Of a DNA stretch of 64,000 nt, positions 19,124 through 28,563 are shown piece by piece. Made by a program: the position numbers and the translations under genes. This stretch comes from a bacterium (lineage in GTDB: Bacteria > Hinthialibacterota > Hinthialibacteria > Hinthialibacterales > Hinthialibacteraceae): assembly GCA_016125385.1 (NCBI GenBank), contig WGLV01000055.1, forward strand, positions 1-64,000, given 5' to 3'. The notes beneath the pieces are model-generated. The model had not been told where the DNA came from. It made no database searches and worked only from the letters and a program-made list of their open reading frames with translations. Each line of letters opens with the position of its first letter. Position 1 is the stretch's first letter.

Positions 19124-19535
19124 TTTCCCCTCCACGATGCGTATGTCGTTGTGTTGTGGCTCCTGTCAGGAGTGAGAACAAATTATCAGAATTAATACGG
19201 AAGATATAGCATTCCACCTCAGATTGGCGCGATAAATCGAATCAAAAATATACATAAAACTCATAAATTTTGTCATAATTATGCAGTTTCCATCCAACTC
19301 CAAGGCTCGACAACAGGATTCACCACTCTGCGATGCGAGGATCACAGGGTCTGTATTCATCACAATATTCAATTATTTTTTTGCAGGGATTTTAACGGAG
19401 ATGCGAGCAGAGAAAGCCGCAAGCATCGATAGATTGCATCGATTATGTTATTGTTCATCTAACATGATGCGCTCGCCTGATTGAAATCATGGCGTTGCAT
19501 TTCCAACGATCAATTTTCGTGTAGGGATTTTTTGA
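19124..19535. other. Divergent intergenic region with palindrome and hairpin
   Basis: About 410 gene-free bases, AT-rich in the centre. It contains a perfect 6-1-6 palindrome CTCCTGTCAGGAG at 19160-19172, 36 bases upstream of the CBM9-type gene. GCATCGAT occurs twice, at 19423 and 19436. A bulged hairpin at 19436-19470 pairs GCATC with GATGC and ATGTTA with TAACAT upstream of the LTD/CotH gene. No consensus promoter pair stands out. Confidence 0.5.
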
Positions 19536-22500
19536 ATGAAACGTGTTCCTGATTTCTTTCTCATGATATTTCTCATCGTCATCGCCTGTTTCATGTTCTG
19601 CAACCCGGGTTGGGGTGAAGTCGTCATCAATGAGATTCACTACGATCCCGCCGACTGGGATGACAATGGCGGCGCCTTGCGCGAATTCATCGAATTATAC
19701 AATTCGGGCGACGCGTCAGTCGATTTGAGCGGATACGAGTTCACCGACGGCATTGATTACCGGTTTCCGCAGGGGACGACTCTCTCCGCTCACGGGTACC
19801 TTGTAGTCGCCCGATACCCATCTCACAGTTCATGGCGGAATCGTCCGTTCAGCATTCTAGGGCCTTATGACGGAAAACTCTCGAATGATGGCGAACGGAT
19901 CACGCTCTCCAGTCCGGGTGGAATCACGGTCGATTCGGTCGCCTATCTGGGCGTAGCGCCCTGGCCAAAAGGACCGAACGGGTACGGATCATCGCTGGAG
20001 CGCATATCGCCCTTCATTCCGTCGGATGATTACCACTCATGGCGCGCTTCTCTCAACAATGACGGGACTCCCGGCGCTCAAAACACCGTGGTGAATATTC
20101 CACCCAGACCGACGGCCTATTCCGTCGACGTCATCCCGGCTCATCCCACTTCAAGCGACGATGTCAAAATACGCATGTTTTTCGATGGTCCCGAGCTGAT
20201 CGACTCAGCTACGTTGCGATGGGAAGCGGGAGGATCGTCAGAGCCGGCGGAGAACAGTCTGATCTCTTATTCTGATCGCTGGTTGTACTGGAAGGGGACT
20301 TCATCGCCCTCTAACGGGCTGGAATGGACGCAGCCCGAATACAGCACGTCTCAGTGGTCGATCGGATACGGCGGCTTCGGATACGGCGACACCGATCTGG
20401 TTGAGACCTTGCTGGATGACATGCGAGGGAATTATTCGACGGTTTACCTGCGCAAAACGTTTCAGGTGCAAAGCGTAAACGAGATCGGCTCGCTCGTGTT
20501 CAGCATCGATTACGATGACGGGTTCATCGCTTATCTGAACGGCAAGGAAATCGCGCGGGTGAACGCTCCCGCGGATTATACCCATGAGTCCATCGCCAGC
20601 GGGAGCCATGAATCCGGGCAGATTGAATCGTTCGAAGTGGGCGACGCATCCCAGTTTCTGAAATCAGGGGACAACGTCTTGGCGGTTGTCGGTTTTAATT
20701 TGTCACTCGGAAACAGCAGCGATTTCGTCCTGGCGCCGTCGCTCAAGGCATCCAATTCGGGAGATGGCGGGACGCAACGGGTTATGACGCTGGCCGCACA
20801 ATCGGCTGAGATGGCTGTCTATGAGGCGACGGTCCCCGCCATGTCGAACCAGACATTGGTTCGGTATAACGTCAGATTAAGATTAAAAGATGGAAACGAT
20901 CTGTATCTGCCTCATTACAGAGAACCGCATCCGTTTTACTCATATTTCGTCTACGACCACGACGTTGAATCACTGTTGCCGATCGTCTGGATGATGCCCG
21001 ACGTAACATCCCGCCTGCCTGAACAGGCGGGATCATATTCGGCTGTGGCGATCAAGCCGCAAGGCTCCAACGACGTCACCGTATATGACGGAGTGGGTAT
21101 CACCATCGCTCGAAGCGGCACCAAATTGAAATTCATCAAAGGCGAGGAATTCGAACAGAACCGGACGCTGAATTTCAGCCTTGAGTCTCCCCCTGAAGGG
21201 ACTACCGCGGGAGGGCAGTCTCCGCATGTCGAGCATATTTCTTACCGTTTGTTCCGCGATTTCGGCGTCCTGACCGAGGAGTGCAAGTGGTATCGCGTGA
21301 TAACCAGAGGAAAACACGAGCAGCGAATCGCGGTACAGCAACCGAACGAACAATTTCTGAAAATCAACGGCCGCGATCCGGATGGAAACATCTACAAAAT
21401 CGCTTACAACGAACCCGGCGGGTACAGCAAAAAGACCAATCTGGATGAAGACGACTCGGATTATCGCGAACTGTTCAATAAAGTCAGCATCCGCAATCGA
21501 ACGGACTTGGAAGCCTCGATTCACAAATACCTCGACTATGACGAAGTCATGGGTTATCAGGTCGCAACGTTTTTATTAAGCCATTGGGACGGGATCAAAA
21601 ACAATATTTTCCTGTACCACGACCCGGATGAGGGCGGTAAATGGGAAATCATTCCATGGGACGTTGACAAGACCTTCGGTTATACCGATTCTGATCCGAT
21701 GTACTGGCGGATGCCGATTGACTTTTTCATCACGCTGCAGGCGCCGGGATCTCCCGAACTCACCAACCGGAACCTCGACGGTCCCATCTCACGGCCTTTT
21801 CACTCCATCCCGGCGATTCAGCAGGAATTCGTCACTCGCGTGGCTTCCGCGTTAAATGGCTTGTTTTCACAAGAACGGGTCGAGGGAATGATTGATGACG
21901 CACAGGCCATGCTGCTTGAAGATCTGGATTTGATTGAATCCTACACGGGCCGCCCCACGAATTCGCGGCGCAATCAGATTTTGAACTCCTATGAAACGAT
22001 GCGGTACTTTTTATCGAACCGCCATGCGTTTCTACGCACTCAACTACCAGCCGATTTTCTTCTTTCCCGCAAAACACCCGCGAGCGAATACTCTGAAGGC
22101 GATACCATCTCGCCCATCACGCTGGAAATTGTGCCGAACGCTGGCGTTTCAGTTTCAGGCGTCTGGACCGAAACCATCCCCGCCGGATTTTCTGTTTCGA
22201 ACGTGAAAGTCAATGCGGGCGAGACCTCGCTTTCAAACGGCGTTTTGGTCTGGACGCTGAATAACGTCACCCAAAACGCGCAACTAAACTACGATCTGAC
22301 CGCACCGGAAGAGAATACGCCATCCAGCATCACGCTGCACGGCGATTTCGTCTCCGCCGGCCAGAATTACGCGGTCGCCGACGCGACGCTCAAATACCGG
22401 CCCGGCAACCTGCATCCCCTCGGGCCGGACTGGGTCACCGGATCGGGTGGTTCGTGGTATATCGCGAACAATGTAATGGTTTGTTTTTCTGAAGACGGTT

Positions 22501-23012
22501 ATGACCCAAAGCACGTCTGGGTCAACAAGGAATTTGGGACAGGCGATTACACGGTTAAAGCCGACGTCAGGATGGTCGACTGGCAGGATCAGGACCTCGC
22601 GCGAGCCGGCGTCGCGGTTCGAGTAAACCCATCCGACGGGGAGCGCGCGCTGAACCTGCTGTTTCATGATGATACCAACAGCATTGATATGCTGAACGAT
22701 CTGGTCGCGTGGGGCGCATTCGGCGATTTCAGCTGGGAGCCGTCTCAATGGTATACCATGACGCTTTCGGCTCATGGCTCGGTTTTGGACGGTGAGATTC
22801 ACCCAAGAGGAAACCCATCAAACTCTCTGACGATTCAGTGGGATTCTCCGATGCTGGAAGCGCGTTCACCGGGTTACCCCGGCTTGACGGGAAGTTCGCT
22901 TGCGGGACTGACGGCTGAATTTGACAATTTCAGCGTTAGTGTGAATGGCGAAATCGTATTTGAAGATGATTTTGATATCGAAGTTTCCGTCAGCGATTGG
23001 GGATTGTATTAA
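19536..23012 (+). CDS. Secreted LTD/CotH multidomain protein
   Basis: A 1158-residue exported protein with signal peptide FFLMIFLIVIACFMFCNPGWG. Domains in order: lamin-tail domain (about 28-145; VVINEIHYDPADWD, REFIELYNSGD); a beta-sandwich at about 230-400 (IGYGGFGYGDTD); a CotH spore-coat-kinase-like region at about 480-800 with HWDGIKNNIFLYHDP and IIPWDVDKTFGY; a DUF11-like module at about 850-950 (ETIPAGFSVSNV); and a C-terminal concanavalin-like sandwich. CotH proteins of Bacillus phosphorylate secreted proteins, and the conserved WDVD is the metal-binding motif. The substrate here is unknown. Surface attachment or structural roles are equally possible. Confidence 0.85.
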   Translation: MKRVPDFFLMIFLIVIACFMFCNPGWGEVVINEIHYDPADWDDNGGALREFIELYNSGDASVDLSGYEFTDGIDYRFPQGTTLSAHGYLVVARYPSHSSWRNRPFSILGPYDGKLSNDGERITLSSPGGITVDSVAYLGVAPWPKGPNGYGSSLERISPFIPSDDYHSWRASLNNDGTPGAQNTVVNIPPRPTAYSVDVIPAHPTSSDDVKIRMFFDGPELIDSATLRWEAGGSSEPAENSLISYSDRWLYWKGTSSPSNGLEWTQPEYSTSQWSIGYGGFGYGDTDLVETLLDDMRGNYSTVYLRKTFQVQSVNEIGSLVFSIDYDDGFIAYLNGKEIARVNAPADYTHESIASGSHESGQIESFEVGDASQFLKSGDNVLAVVGFNLSLGNSSDFVLAPSLKASNSGDGGTQRVMTLAAQSAEMAVYEATVPAMSNQTLVRYNVRLRLKDGNDLYLPHYREPHPFYSYFVYDHDVESLLPIVWMMPDVTSRLPEQAGSYSAVAIKPQGSNDVTVYDGVGITIARSGTKLKFIKGEEFEQNRTLNFSLESPPEGTTAGGQSPHVEHISYRLFRDFGVLTEECKWYRVITRGKHEQRIAVQQPNEQFLKINGRDPDGNIYKIAYNEPGGYSKKTNLDEDDSDYRELFNKVSIRNRTDLEASIHKYLDYDEVMGYQVATFLLSHWDGIKNNIFLYHDPDEGGKWEIIPWDVDKTFGYTDSDPMYWRMPIDFFITLQAPGSPELTNRNLDGPISRPFHSIPAIQQEFVTRVASALNGLFSQERVEGMIDDAQAMLLEDLDLIESYTGRPTNSRRNQILNSYETMRYFLSNRHAFLRTQLPADFLLSRKTPASEYSEGDTISPITLEIVPNAGVSVSGVWTETIPAGFSVSNVKVNAGETSLSNGVLVWTLNNVTQNAQLNYDLTAPEENTPSSITLHGDFVSAGQNYAVADATLKYRPGNLHPLGPDWVTGSGGSWYIANNVMVCFSEDGYDPKHVWVNKEFGTGDYTVKADVRMVDWQDQDLARAGVAVRVNPSDGERALNLLFHDDTNSIDMLNDLVAWGAFGDFSWEPSQWYTMTLSAHGSVLDGEIHPRGNPSNSLTIQWDSPMLEARSPGYPGLTGSSLAGLTAEFDNFSVSVNGEIVFEDDFDIEVSVSDWGLY

Positions 23013-23044
23013 TCGAGCCGGAAAAACACGGTATTTGCTCATAA

Positions 23045-23090
23045 AAGATAGCCGTTTGAGTCGCTCTCCGATTCGAATGGCTATTTTTTT
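23045..23090 (+). terminator. Strong intrinsic terminator after LTD/CotH gene
   Basis: A 19-bp stem (arms 23045-23063 and 23069-23087) contains four G-U wobbles and no true mismatch, and closes a five-base loop. The distal arm runs into a seven-base T run. Confidence 0.9.
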
Positions 23091-23357
23091 ATTTATTTTT
23101 ATTCATATAGTCATTTTCCTGGCTCCTGATCATAACTCTTCAAAATTCAGCATGAGACCACCAAGTTATATAAAGTTTATCAAAATTATAAACTATTGAT
23201 TTTATTTGGTTTTTAGTAGACAAAAACAAGTTGTTTACTATATTTAATTCTATTACCAATTTCAGTAAGGAGGTTTATAGGAGAGGACATAAAAATATTT
23301 CACTGTTCGATCAATTGTCATCCATTCATCAGCCGAAACAAGAAAGCGAGTGTGAGT
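23091..23357. other. AT-rich leader with two hairpins and an orphan ribosome-binding sequence
   Basis: No gene is supported here. Two hairpins lie in tandem: 23174-23194 (AGTTTAT with ATAAACT) and 23214-23240 (10-bp stem TAGTAGACAA with TTGTTTACTA, one wobble). A perfect AAGGAGG at 23267-23273 has no ATG, GTG or TTG at a usable distance and lies about 85 bases before the start of the next gene. It may be a structured 5' leader. Confidence 0.4.
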
Positions 23358-24857
23358 ATGAGCAAGCATCTCAATCGGAATCGCCTTTGTCCTTCGAATG
23401 TAATCTTCGCATCCATGATAGCCGTTTCGTTCTTTTTCACACCAGTCACTGAAGCGAAATCGTCTTATCCATCCACCGTACCGAATGGAACCGTTTTTTC
23501 ATGCAACACATGCCATACATCCAGTTTCGGTTTTAATAAATTCGGTTCGGATTATCGAAGCAACGGGAAAAAATGGAGCGCGGCGCTCGCGCAAAAAGAT
23601 TCAGATGGAGACGGGGTAAGCAATGGTGAAGAGTTACTTGATCCCAACGGAAGTTGGGTGAAAGGTCAGGCTAATCCTGGCAACGCTTCACAAGTCACCA
23701 ACCCTGGCGACGCTTCAAGCAAGCCGGTGCAAGTTCAGCCAACCGACACGCCAACGCCGCCCCCCGCCCAACCGACGCCAACTTTGACTCCAATCGAAAC
23801 GCCGATCTCAGTCGCGACTCCGACCCCCGAATCGACTGTACCCACTCCTGTTCCGGCTGAAACGGCGACCCCCGCACCAGTCAATCAAAGCGGAGTGGAT
23901 GGATCGTGGAGCGGGAGCATGAGTGGCGGCGAAGAGTCCAGCACGCAATGGAACCTGACGTTAAGCGCGGGAAGCGTATCAGGCGTTCTTATCCGATACC
24001 ACGCGGATGAGGAGGAGGAAGAAGACGACGATGAGCATGAAGATGAAATCGAAAGCAGCCAGTACGCGGTAAGCGGGAGTTATACCCTGCAAAGCGTTAA
24101 CGGCGCGCTTTTCATCGATATGGAACTTCAAATCACGCACGAAGAAGACTCCGAACAGGCGACCTTATCGGGCCAGGTTAACGCAAATCTGAATGACATG
24201 CAGCTGACAGGTATGCTTGGGCATGACGAACTCTCCGTGACGCTTTCACGAATCAGTTCTGAAAATCCAACCCCGACGCCCCAAAACCAGCAACCAACCG
24301 CAACACCCGTTCATCATGAAGAACCTACCCCCGAGCCGGAACACCTGCAGCCGTATCTGGTTAAGCGGTTTGACTTCGACTCAATCGAACACGCCACCAA
24401 CGTGCCGGGCGGCTTCGGTTCCGCCGCTCCCGCAAGAGTGGAACAAGGATCGCTTGCTGATTCACCAGGCGATGGTCAGGGAATCATTATTACCGCCGCT
24501 TATCAGGAAGTCGGGTTGATTCAGATCGAGCCGGTAACCGTCGACGATTCACTCGTCCTGGTTCGCGCGGTCGTGATGACGAGCGGCGCTGGCGGTTCGG
24601 TGTCTCTGGGCGCGCTGGATGGAACGCTGGATGGTTCAATGTCATTGAATATGGACATGGAAAGCGGCAATTACATGGATCGCTACCACGAGATGACGAT
24701 CATCTACGATCCCCATGCAAACCAGATTGTTCCAATCATCCAGCTGGCGAACAACCAGAATCAGAATGAATCCATACAGTTGTTCGTTGATAAGTTGGAA
24801 ATTTATTCCATCCCCAAACAAGGTTTCGCTTCTAACGAATTTTTGAACGGCGACTGA
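23358..24857 (+). CDS. Secreted temptin-like protein with CxxCH motif
   Basis: A 499-residue exported protein. After a signal peptide (FASMIAVSFFFTPVTEA) comes a short domain with SCNTCHTSSFGFNKFGSDYR, KKWSAAL, and the calcium-loop-like DSDGDGVSNGEELLDPNGSW. The order CxxCH, NxFGxDY, KW, DSDGDGxxNGxELxDPxGxW is that of temptin-type domains (known from molluscan pheromone proteins and some bacterial relatives). CNTCH could also bind heme c. A Thr/Pro linker (about 130-185) leads to a beta domain with an acidic loop (about 190-310). A second Pro-rich linker and a C-terminal beta-sandwich complete the protein. The role is unknown; calcium-stabilised surface binding or electron transfer are possible. 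Confidence 0.7.
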   Translation: MSKHLNRNRLCPSNVIFASMIAVSFFFTPVTEAKSSYPSTVPNGTVFSCNTCHTSSFGFNKFGSDYRSNGKKWSAALAQKDSDGDGVSNGEELLDPNGSWVKGQANPGNASQVTNPGDASSKPVQVQPTDTPTPPPAQPTPTLTPIETPISVATPTPESTVPTPVPAETATPAPVNQSGVDGSWSGSMSGGEESSTQWNLTLSAGSVSGVLIRYHADEEEEEDDDEHEDEIESSQYAVSGSYTLQSVNGALFIDMELQITHEEDSEQATLSGQVNANLNDMQLTGMLGHDELSVTLSRISSENPTPTPQNQQPTATPVHHEEPTPEPEHLQPYLVKRFDFDSIEHATNVPGGFGSAAPARVEQGSLADSPGDGQGIIITAAYQEVGLIQIEPVTVDDSLVLVRAVVMTSGAGGSVSLGALDGTLDGSMSLNMDMESGNYMDRYHEMTIIYDPHANQIVPIIQLANNQNQNESIQLFVDKLEIYSIPKQGFASNEFLNGD

Positions 24858-24877
24858 CCTCATTCTAAATCACTCAA

Positions 24878-24918
24878 GGGCCTGAAAGACGCGCGTATTC
24901 AGTTCGTCTTTCAGGCCC
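24878..24918. terminator. Terminator hairpin between convergent genes
   Basis: A perfect 14-bp stem, GGGCCTGAAAGACG with CGTCTTTCAGGCCC, closes a 13-base loop between the stop codons of two convergent genes. T runs on either side are short. Confidence 0.75.
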
Positions 24919-24927
24919 GGAGTTTAA

Positions 24928-26490
24928 TCATTCCAATCCAATACGGATGATTTCGATGTTATTCGAGGATATGTGATGGACGCGAAGCACGCCGCGCGCC
25001 TCGCCCGGCAGATTGAGCGTAAAGCCTTCTTTTTCATGCAATTCATCACGCGAATTCAGGCGTGACAATTCTTTTCCACCTGACAATATCGATTTGACTT
25101 CAAACGCCACGCGCAATGTTTCGATCGCGTTGGGCGACCAGGTTTCGTACCGAATGGAATCCGCCGAATAAATTACATTGCGGATCGTGGATGTTCCTCC
25201 CAGAATATGGTTTTGACCGCCGGGCGCGAGTTCGGGCGCGGCAGCCATCGCGCGCAGGTAATGGCGCACGTAATCGCCATAGCCATCCGTCAGCCATACG
25301 TCGTCGTGGAAATAACGGTTTTTGCCGTCGTAATCGACCATGTAGGTCGCCCAACTGAGTTGACGAACGGCGCCCATTTTGTTGGCGTCGTCTCCTGTTT
25401 TGTCGGCGTAGATCAGCTCAACCGATGCGTGTCGTGAAGTGTGGCTGTTGCCGGGCACCATGTACGCGGTCTGTTCATTGATGGGATATACTCCATATTG
25501 AGACCAGTTGGGGTTGCCGAACTGCTTTTGAGACCAGTCCAGTATTCCACGAGCGATGTTCTTCCATTCTGGATCAAAATCAGGATGTTCGAGAATAAAC
25601 CAGCAAAGCGTATCGGCGTTAATTTCGGTATTCGAATAATCCTTGATATCTTCAAAGAAGGGCCCCCAGTTAAACGATTTGAGCGGGTAATCTTTCAGCC
25701 AGGATACAGTCATGCCATACGCTTTCCGATATCGATCGACCGAGCCGCGATTCATGTTGATCAGGCCTTCAAATAAGCGAAGGGCGCCTGTCCAGTTGGA
25801 GGTATATGGGGCATAGGCCTGATCGGCGAGGCCGCCTTTTTCGGCATGGACGCGATAAGGCCAGGGAGATTGGCTGGCGTCTCCCGGCTGGATTTTATCG
25901 GCGAGCGCATCGGCGATTTTAATCGCGGCGTCGAGATAGCGATCTTCGAGCGTAATCTGGTATAGAGTCACCAGTTCCGCGCCAAAGGCTCCTGCTTTAT
26001 CTGGCTGGAGATATCCCTTGCCCGCGCGCATGTCGCCGTCCAGCCGTCCGGAGTGAAGTTCGGTATTGTAAGGATATAGCAGATTGGGCCACAGCGCGTC
26101 CGGCGAAGACGTCCCGCGCCGCAGGGCGAAATCGGCCATGTACTTCATATTCTCGACGACCTGGTCATCGCCCAGATAAGGATAGAGGAGGCTCCATGAC
26201 GATAGAGCCATGGCGAGCTGGTCGCCGCCAAGCCCGCGCGGATCGTGTTCAGGTTTCCAAACCTGATGCTGGAGATAGTAACGCACTCCGTTGGGGCAAT
26301 ATTCCATCCGGTTCCAGAAGTTCCACACGCTTCGAATACAGAAATCATACGAAAGACCCAAGTCTGGAGAATACCAGGGGATGATATGACCTGCATCGTC
26401 CACTTGAATTTCATGATATTGCAGGCGCTCCGCGGCGGTAGCGGATATTCCGATACAGACGAGTATGAAAGCGATCAGGGTAGTTCTCAT
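24928..26490 (-). CDS. Secreted six-hairpin-like protein, possible glycoside-active enzyme
   Basis: A 520-residue exported protein. The start is the second of two tandem ATGs because GGAGG stands seven bases upstream. The signal peptide is TTLIAFILVCIGISATAA. The body alternates long helices with loops containing W, Y and G (NFWNRMEYCPNGVRYYLQ; LYQITLEDRYLDAAIKIADAL; LSWATYMVDYDGKN), like (alpha/alpha)6 toroid enzymes of the GH88/GH105/GH127 type. The last 100 residues form a small beta domain. I could not assign a family or identify catalytic residues. It is a monocistronic gene divergent from the ABM monooxygenase. Confidence 0.6.
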   Translation of the reverse strand: MRTTLIAFILVCIGISATAAERLQYHEIQVDDAGHIIPWYSPDLGLSYDFCIRSVWNFWNRMEYCPNGVRYYLQHQVWKPEHDPRGLGGDQLAMALSSWSLLYPYLGDDQVVENMKYMADFALRRGTSSPDALWPNLLYPYNTELHSGRLDGDMRAGKGYLQPDKAGAFGAELVTLYQITLEDRYLDAAIKIADALADKIQPGDASQSPWPYRVHAEKGGLADQAYAPYTSNWTGALRLFEGLINMNRGSVDRYRKAYGMTVSWLKDYPLKSFNWGPFFEDIKDYSNTEINADTLCWFILEHPDFDPEWKNIARGILDWSQKQFGNPNWSQYGVYPINEQTAYMVPGNSHTSRHASVELIYADKTGDDANKMGAVRQLSWATYMVDYDGKNRYFHDDVWLTDGYGDYVRHYLRAMAAAPELAPGGQNHILGGTSTIRNVIYSADSIRYETWSPNAIETLRVAFEVKSILSGGKELSRLNSRDELHEKEGFTLNLPGEARGVLRVHHISSNNIEIIRIGLE

Positions 26491-26645
26491 CATTTCCCCT
26501 CCCGGAACGGATCGATTCAGCGGGACCATGTTCCCATAACGGCTCCGGGCATGCAATCCAGCGATAAGACGCAATGAACATTCTCAAGCAGCCGCTCGAG
26601 GTTTATCATCGTTCCAATCTCCGGCGACGAAGAAAGGATTCGATT

Positions 26646-26942
26646 ATGTACGTGGTATGCGTGACCGTATACGTCACTCCCGGAAAAGCGGAGGATTTTA
26701 TCGAGGCGACCATCAAGAATGCGATGGGCGCGAGAAAAGAGCCCGGCAACGTCTGCTTTGACGTCTCACAGGCCGTTGACGACGCAAACCGTTTTTTCCT
26801 TTACGAGGTTTATCATTCTGAAGAGGACTTCAAAGCCCACCAGCAGACCCCGCACTATCTGGAATGGCGCGACGCCGTACAGGACTGGATGGCGCAAAAG
26901 CGGCAAGGCGTGAAACACATCCGAGTTTTCCCAGGCAAATAG
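26646..26942 (+). CDS. Antibiotic-biosynthesis-monooxygenase (ABM) domain protein
   Basis: A 98-residue single-domain protein of the ABM ferredoxin-like fold. The ATG at 26646 begins at once with the first strand (YVVCVTVYVTPGKAEDFIEAT). The family pattern follows: PGNVCFDVSQ, FFLYEVYHSEEDFKAHQQTPHYLEW. Relatives include quinol monooxygenases and the LsrG-type isomerase that degrades autoinducer-2; sequence alone does not separate them. It is probably a cytoplasmic dimer. It stands alone, with a long hairpin terminator after it. Confidence 0.88.
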   Translation: MYVVCVTVYVTPGKAEDFIEATIKNAMGARKEPGNVCFDVSQAVDDANRFFLYEVYHSEEDFKAHQQTPHYLEWRDAVQDWMAQKRQGVKHIRVFPGK

Positions 26943-26966
26943 CCAGCATTAATACAGAGAAATTAG

Positions 26967-27012
26967 AAAGCCCCTCTCCATAAAATCAATCATTTTGATG
27001 GAGAGGGGCTTT
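26967..27012. terminator. Bidirectional terminator
   Basis: A 15-bp perfect stem, AAAGCCCCTCTCCAT with ATGGAGAGGGGCTTT, is further extended inside by AAAAT/ATTTT. It is bounded by A and T runs and lies between the convergent ABM and Gfo/Idh genes. Confidence 0.9.
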
Positions 27013-27020
27013 TCGCAGTC

Positions 27021-28313
27021 TCAGATCACCCAGGGTTTACGTTTCGTCAACGACAGCAGAGCGGTCGCTTCCGGGTCATTGTCGAACTGTTCTTTGACCG
27101 GGTCCCACTTCAGGGTGCGATTCAGGCGGGTAGCGACGCCGCCCAGCAGCATGACGCTGGCGGCGCGATGCGCGGTCTCGACGTCGCAGATCGTCGGTTT
27201 GCGGCTACGGACGCATTCGAGAAAGTTGCCCGAATGGCTATCGCAATGGTAGACGCGATTGGGACCTGGATCATCGGCTTTTTCGAGGATCGCGGGCGGA
27301 TCGGCGACCAGATGTTCGCGGTCGACGCCAATGCGGCCTTCGCTGCCGATAAACCATACGCCGCCGGTTTCGCCCACGGTTTCTCCCGGACAGGGACGGC
27401 CATACACCACCACGTCGTTGGCGTAGCGATAAGCGGCGTGCCCCTCATCCATGAAAATTTCAACGGGCCCGGTGCGGTCGGCGTCAAGCCCCCACTGGAC
27501 GATATCGTAATGATGTTGCCCCCAGTTGACATTGCCAAAACCGAACAGGTGCGCGTCATAGCGTCCCTGATAAGGCATCATGGGGGCGGGCCCCAGCCAG
27601 AGGTCCCAATCAAGCGTGTCGGGAATGGGTTGTTCGGGGCCGTACTCGGTGGGCCAGACCACGCCCCCGCCGTCCCTCCATGCGTATACTTTCTGCAAAT
27701 CGCCGATGTGGCCATTACGGACAAGTTCGACGGCTTTTCGGAACCGGCCTTCATATTCAGAGCGTTGCTGGGTTCCACCCTGATACACACGGCCGGTTTC
27801 TTTAATGGTTTTAACAAGAGTTTGACTTTCTTCGATACAAACCGCCGTGGGCTTTTCGCTGTAGACGTCCTTGCCAGCGCGAGCCGCCATGACCGCCATC
27901 GTCGTGTGCCAATGGATGGGTGAGGCAATCAATACGGCGTCGATGTCTTCACGCGCCAGGACCTCGCGAAAATCATTGTAAGCGCCGCAGGCTTTGTACG
28001 AGGTTTTACGGTAAAGCGTCGCGTAATACTGATTGATGCGGTCGAGCACCTCTTCGCGGCGGTCGCGCCGCACGTCGCAAATCGCGCTGACGTTTACATC
28101 TTCATGGGATATGTAACCGCCCGGCAGATAGGTCCAGCTTTCTCCCCAGATATGGCCGTTTCCCTGCCCTCCCACTCCGATGAACGCCATCTGAATCTTG
28201 TCATTCGGCGGCGTAACGCCTTCAGCGCCCAACACGCGAGACGGCACAAACGCGGGCGCGGCCAGCGCGGCGGACAAGCGGCGCACGAACGTACGGCGAG
28301 TCGTTTTATTCAT
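27021..28313 (-). CDS. Tat-exported Gfo/Idh/MocA oxidoreductase
   Basis: A 430-residue NAD(P)-dependent oxidoreductase of sugars or related polyols. A twin-arginine leader (TRRTFVRRLSAALAAPAFV) predicts export in folded form with bound cofactor. The Rossmann fold begins MAFIGVGGQGNGH. EKP (SEKPTAVCIEES) is the conserved motif carrying the catalytic-site lysine. A C-terminal GFO_IDH_MocA_C domain contains FGNVNWGQHHYDIVQWGLDAD. The end, KRKPWVI, is typical of this subfamily. AGGGA lies upstream of the ATG. It is the first of three such proteins in the window, with unrelated neighbours. Confidence 0.9.
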   Translation of the reverse strand: MNKTTRRTFVRRLSAALAAPAFVPSRVLGAEGVTPPNDKIQMAFIGVGGQGNGHIWGESWTYLPGGYISHEDVNVSAICDVRRDRREEVLDRINQYYATLYRKTSYKACGAYNDFREVLAREDIDAVLIASPIHWHTTMAVMAARAGKDVYSEKPTAVCIEESQTLVKTIKETGRVYQGGTQQRSEYEGRFRKAVELVRNGHIGDLQKVYAWRDGGGVVWPTEYGPEQPIPDTLDWDLWLGPAPMMPYQGRYDAHLFGFGNVNWGQHHYDIVQWGLDADRTGPVEIFMDEGHAAYRYANDVVVYGRPCPGETVGETGGVWFIGSEGRIGVDREHLVADPPAILEKADDPGPNRVYHCDSHSGNFLECVRSRKPTICDVETAHRAASVMLLGGVATRLNRTLKWDPVKEQFDNDPEATALLSLTKRKPWVI

Positions 28314-28563
28314 ATCAGTTCCCTTTTATTGAATTCAATTCCCCTGATGATTAAAGCGAAAACGTTGATATAGCGATTGTATCAAACGATTTCAGCCGAA
28401 TGGAAGTGGTTATGTCAGCCTCTCTCCGGCTTTGCCGTTCCCTTCAATTTTGTAAGTTGAAAACACAAAAAAAATTTTGTCATGCCATTCAAAAGCGACT
28501 AAGATTCATCATCTTCATCCCGCCGATTTCATCCTGTCACCCCTTTTCTTCGGAGTCATGACT

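Noticed and set aside
23231..23452. 73-codon frame around the orphan AAGGAGG
   Set aside because: Its start lies before the AAGGAGG and it overlaps the temptin-like gene out of frame; no family features.
27168..27923. 251-codon open frame opposite the Gfo/Idh gene
   Set aside because: Shadow of a well-supported gene; composition and lack of start signals argue against coding.
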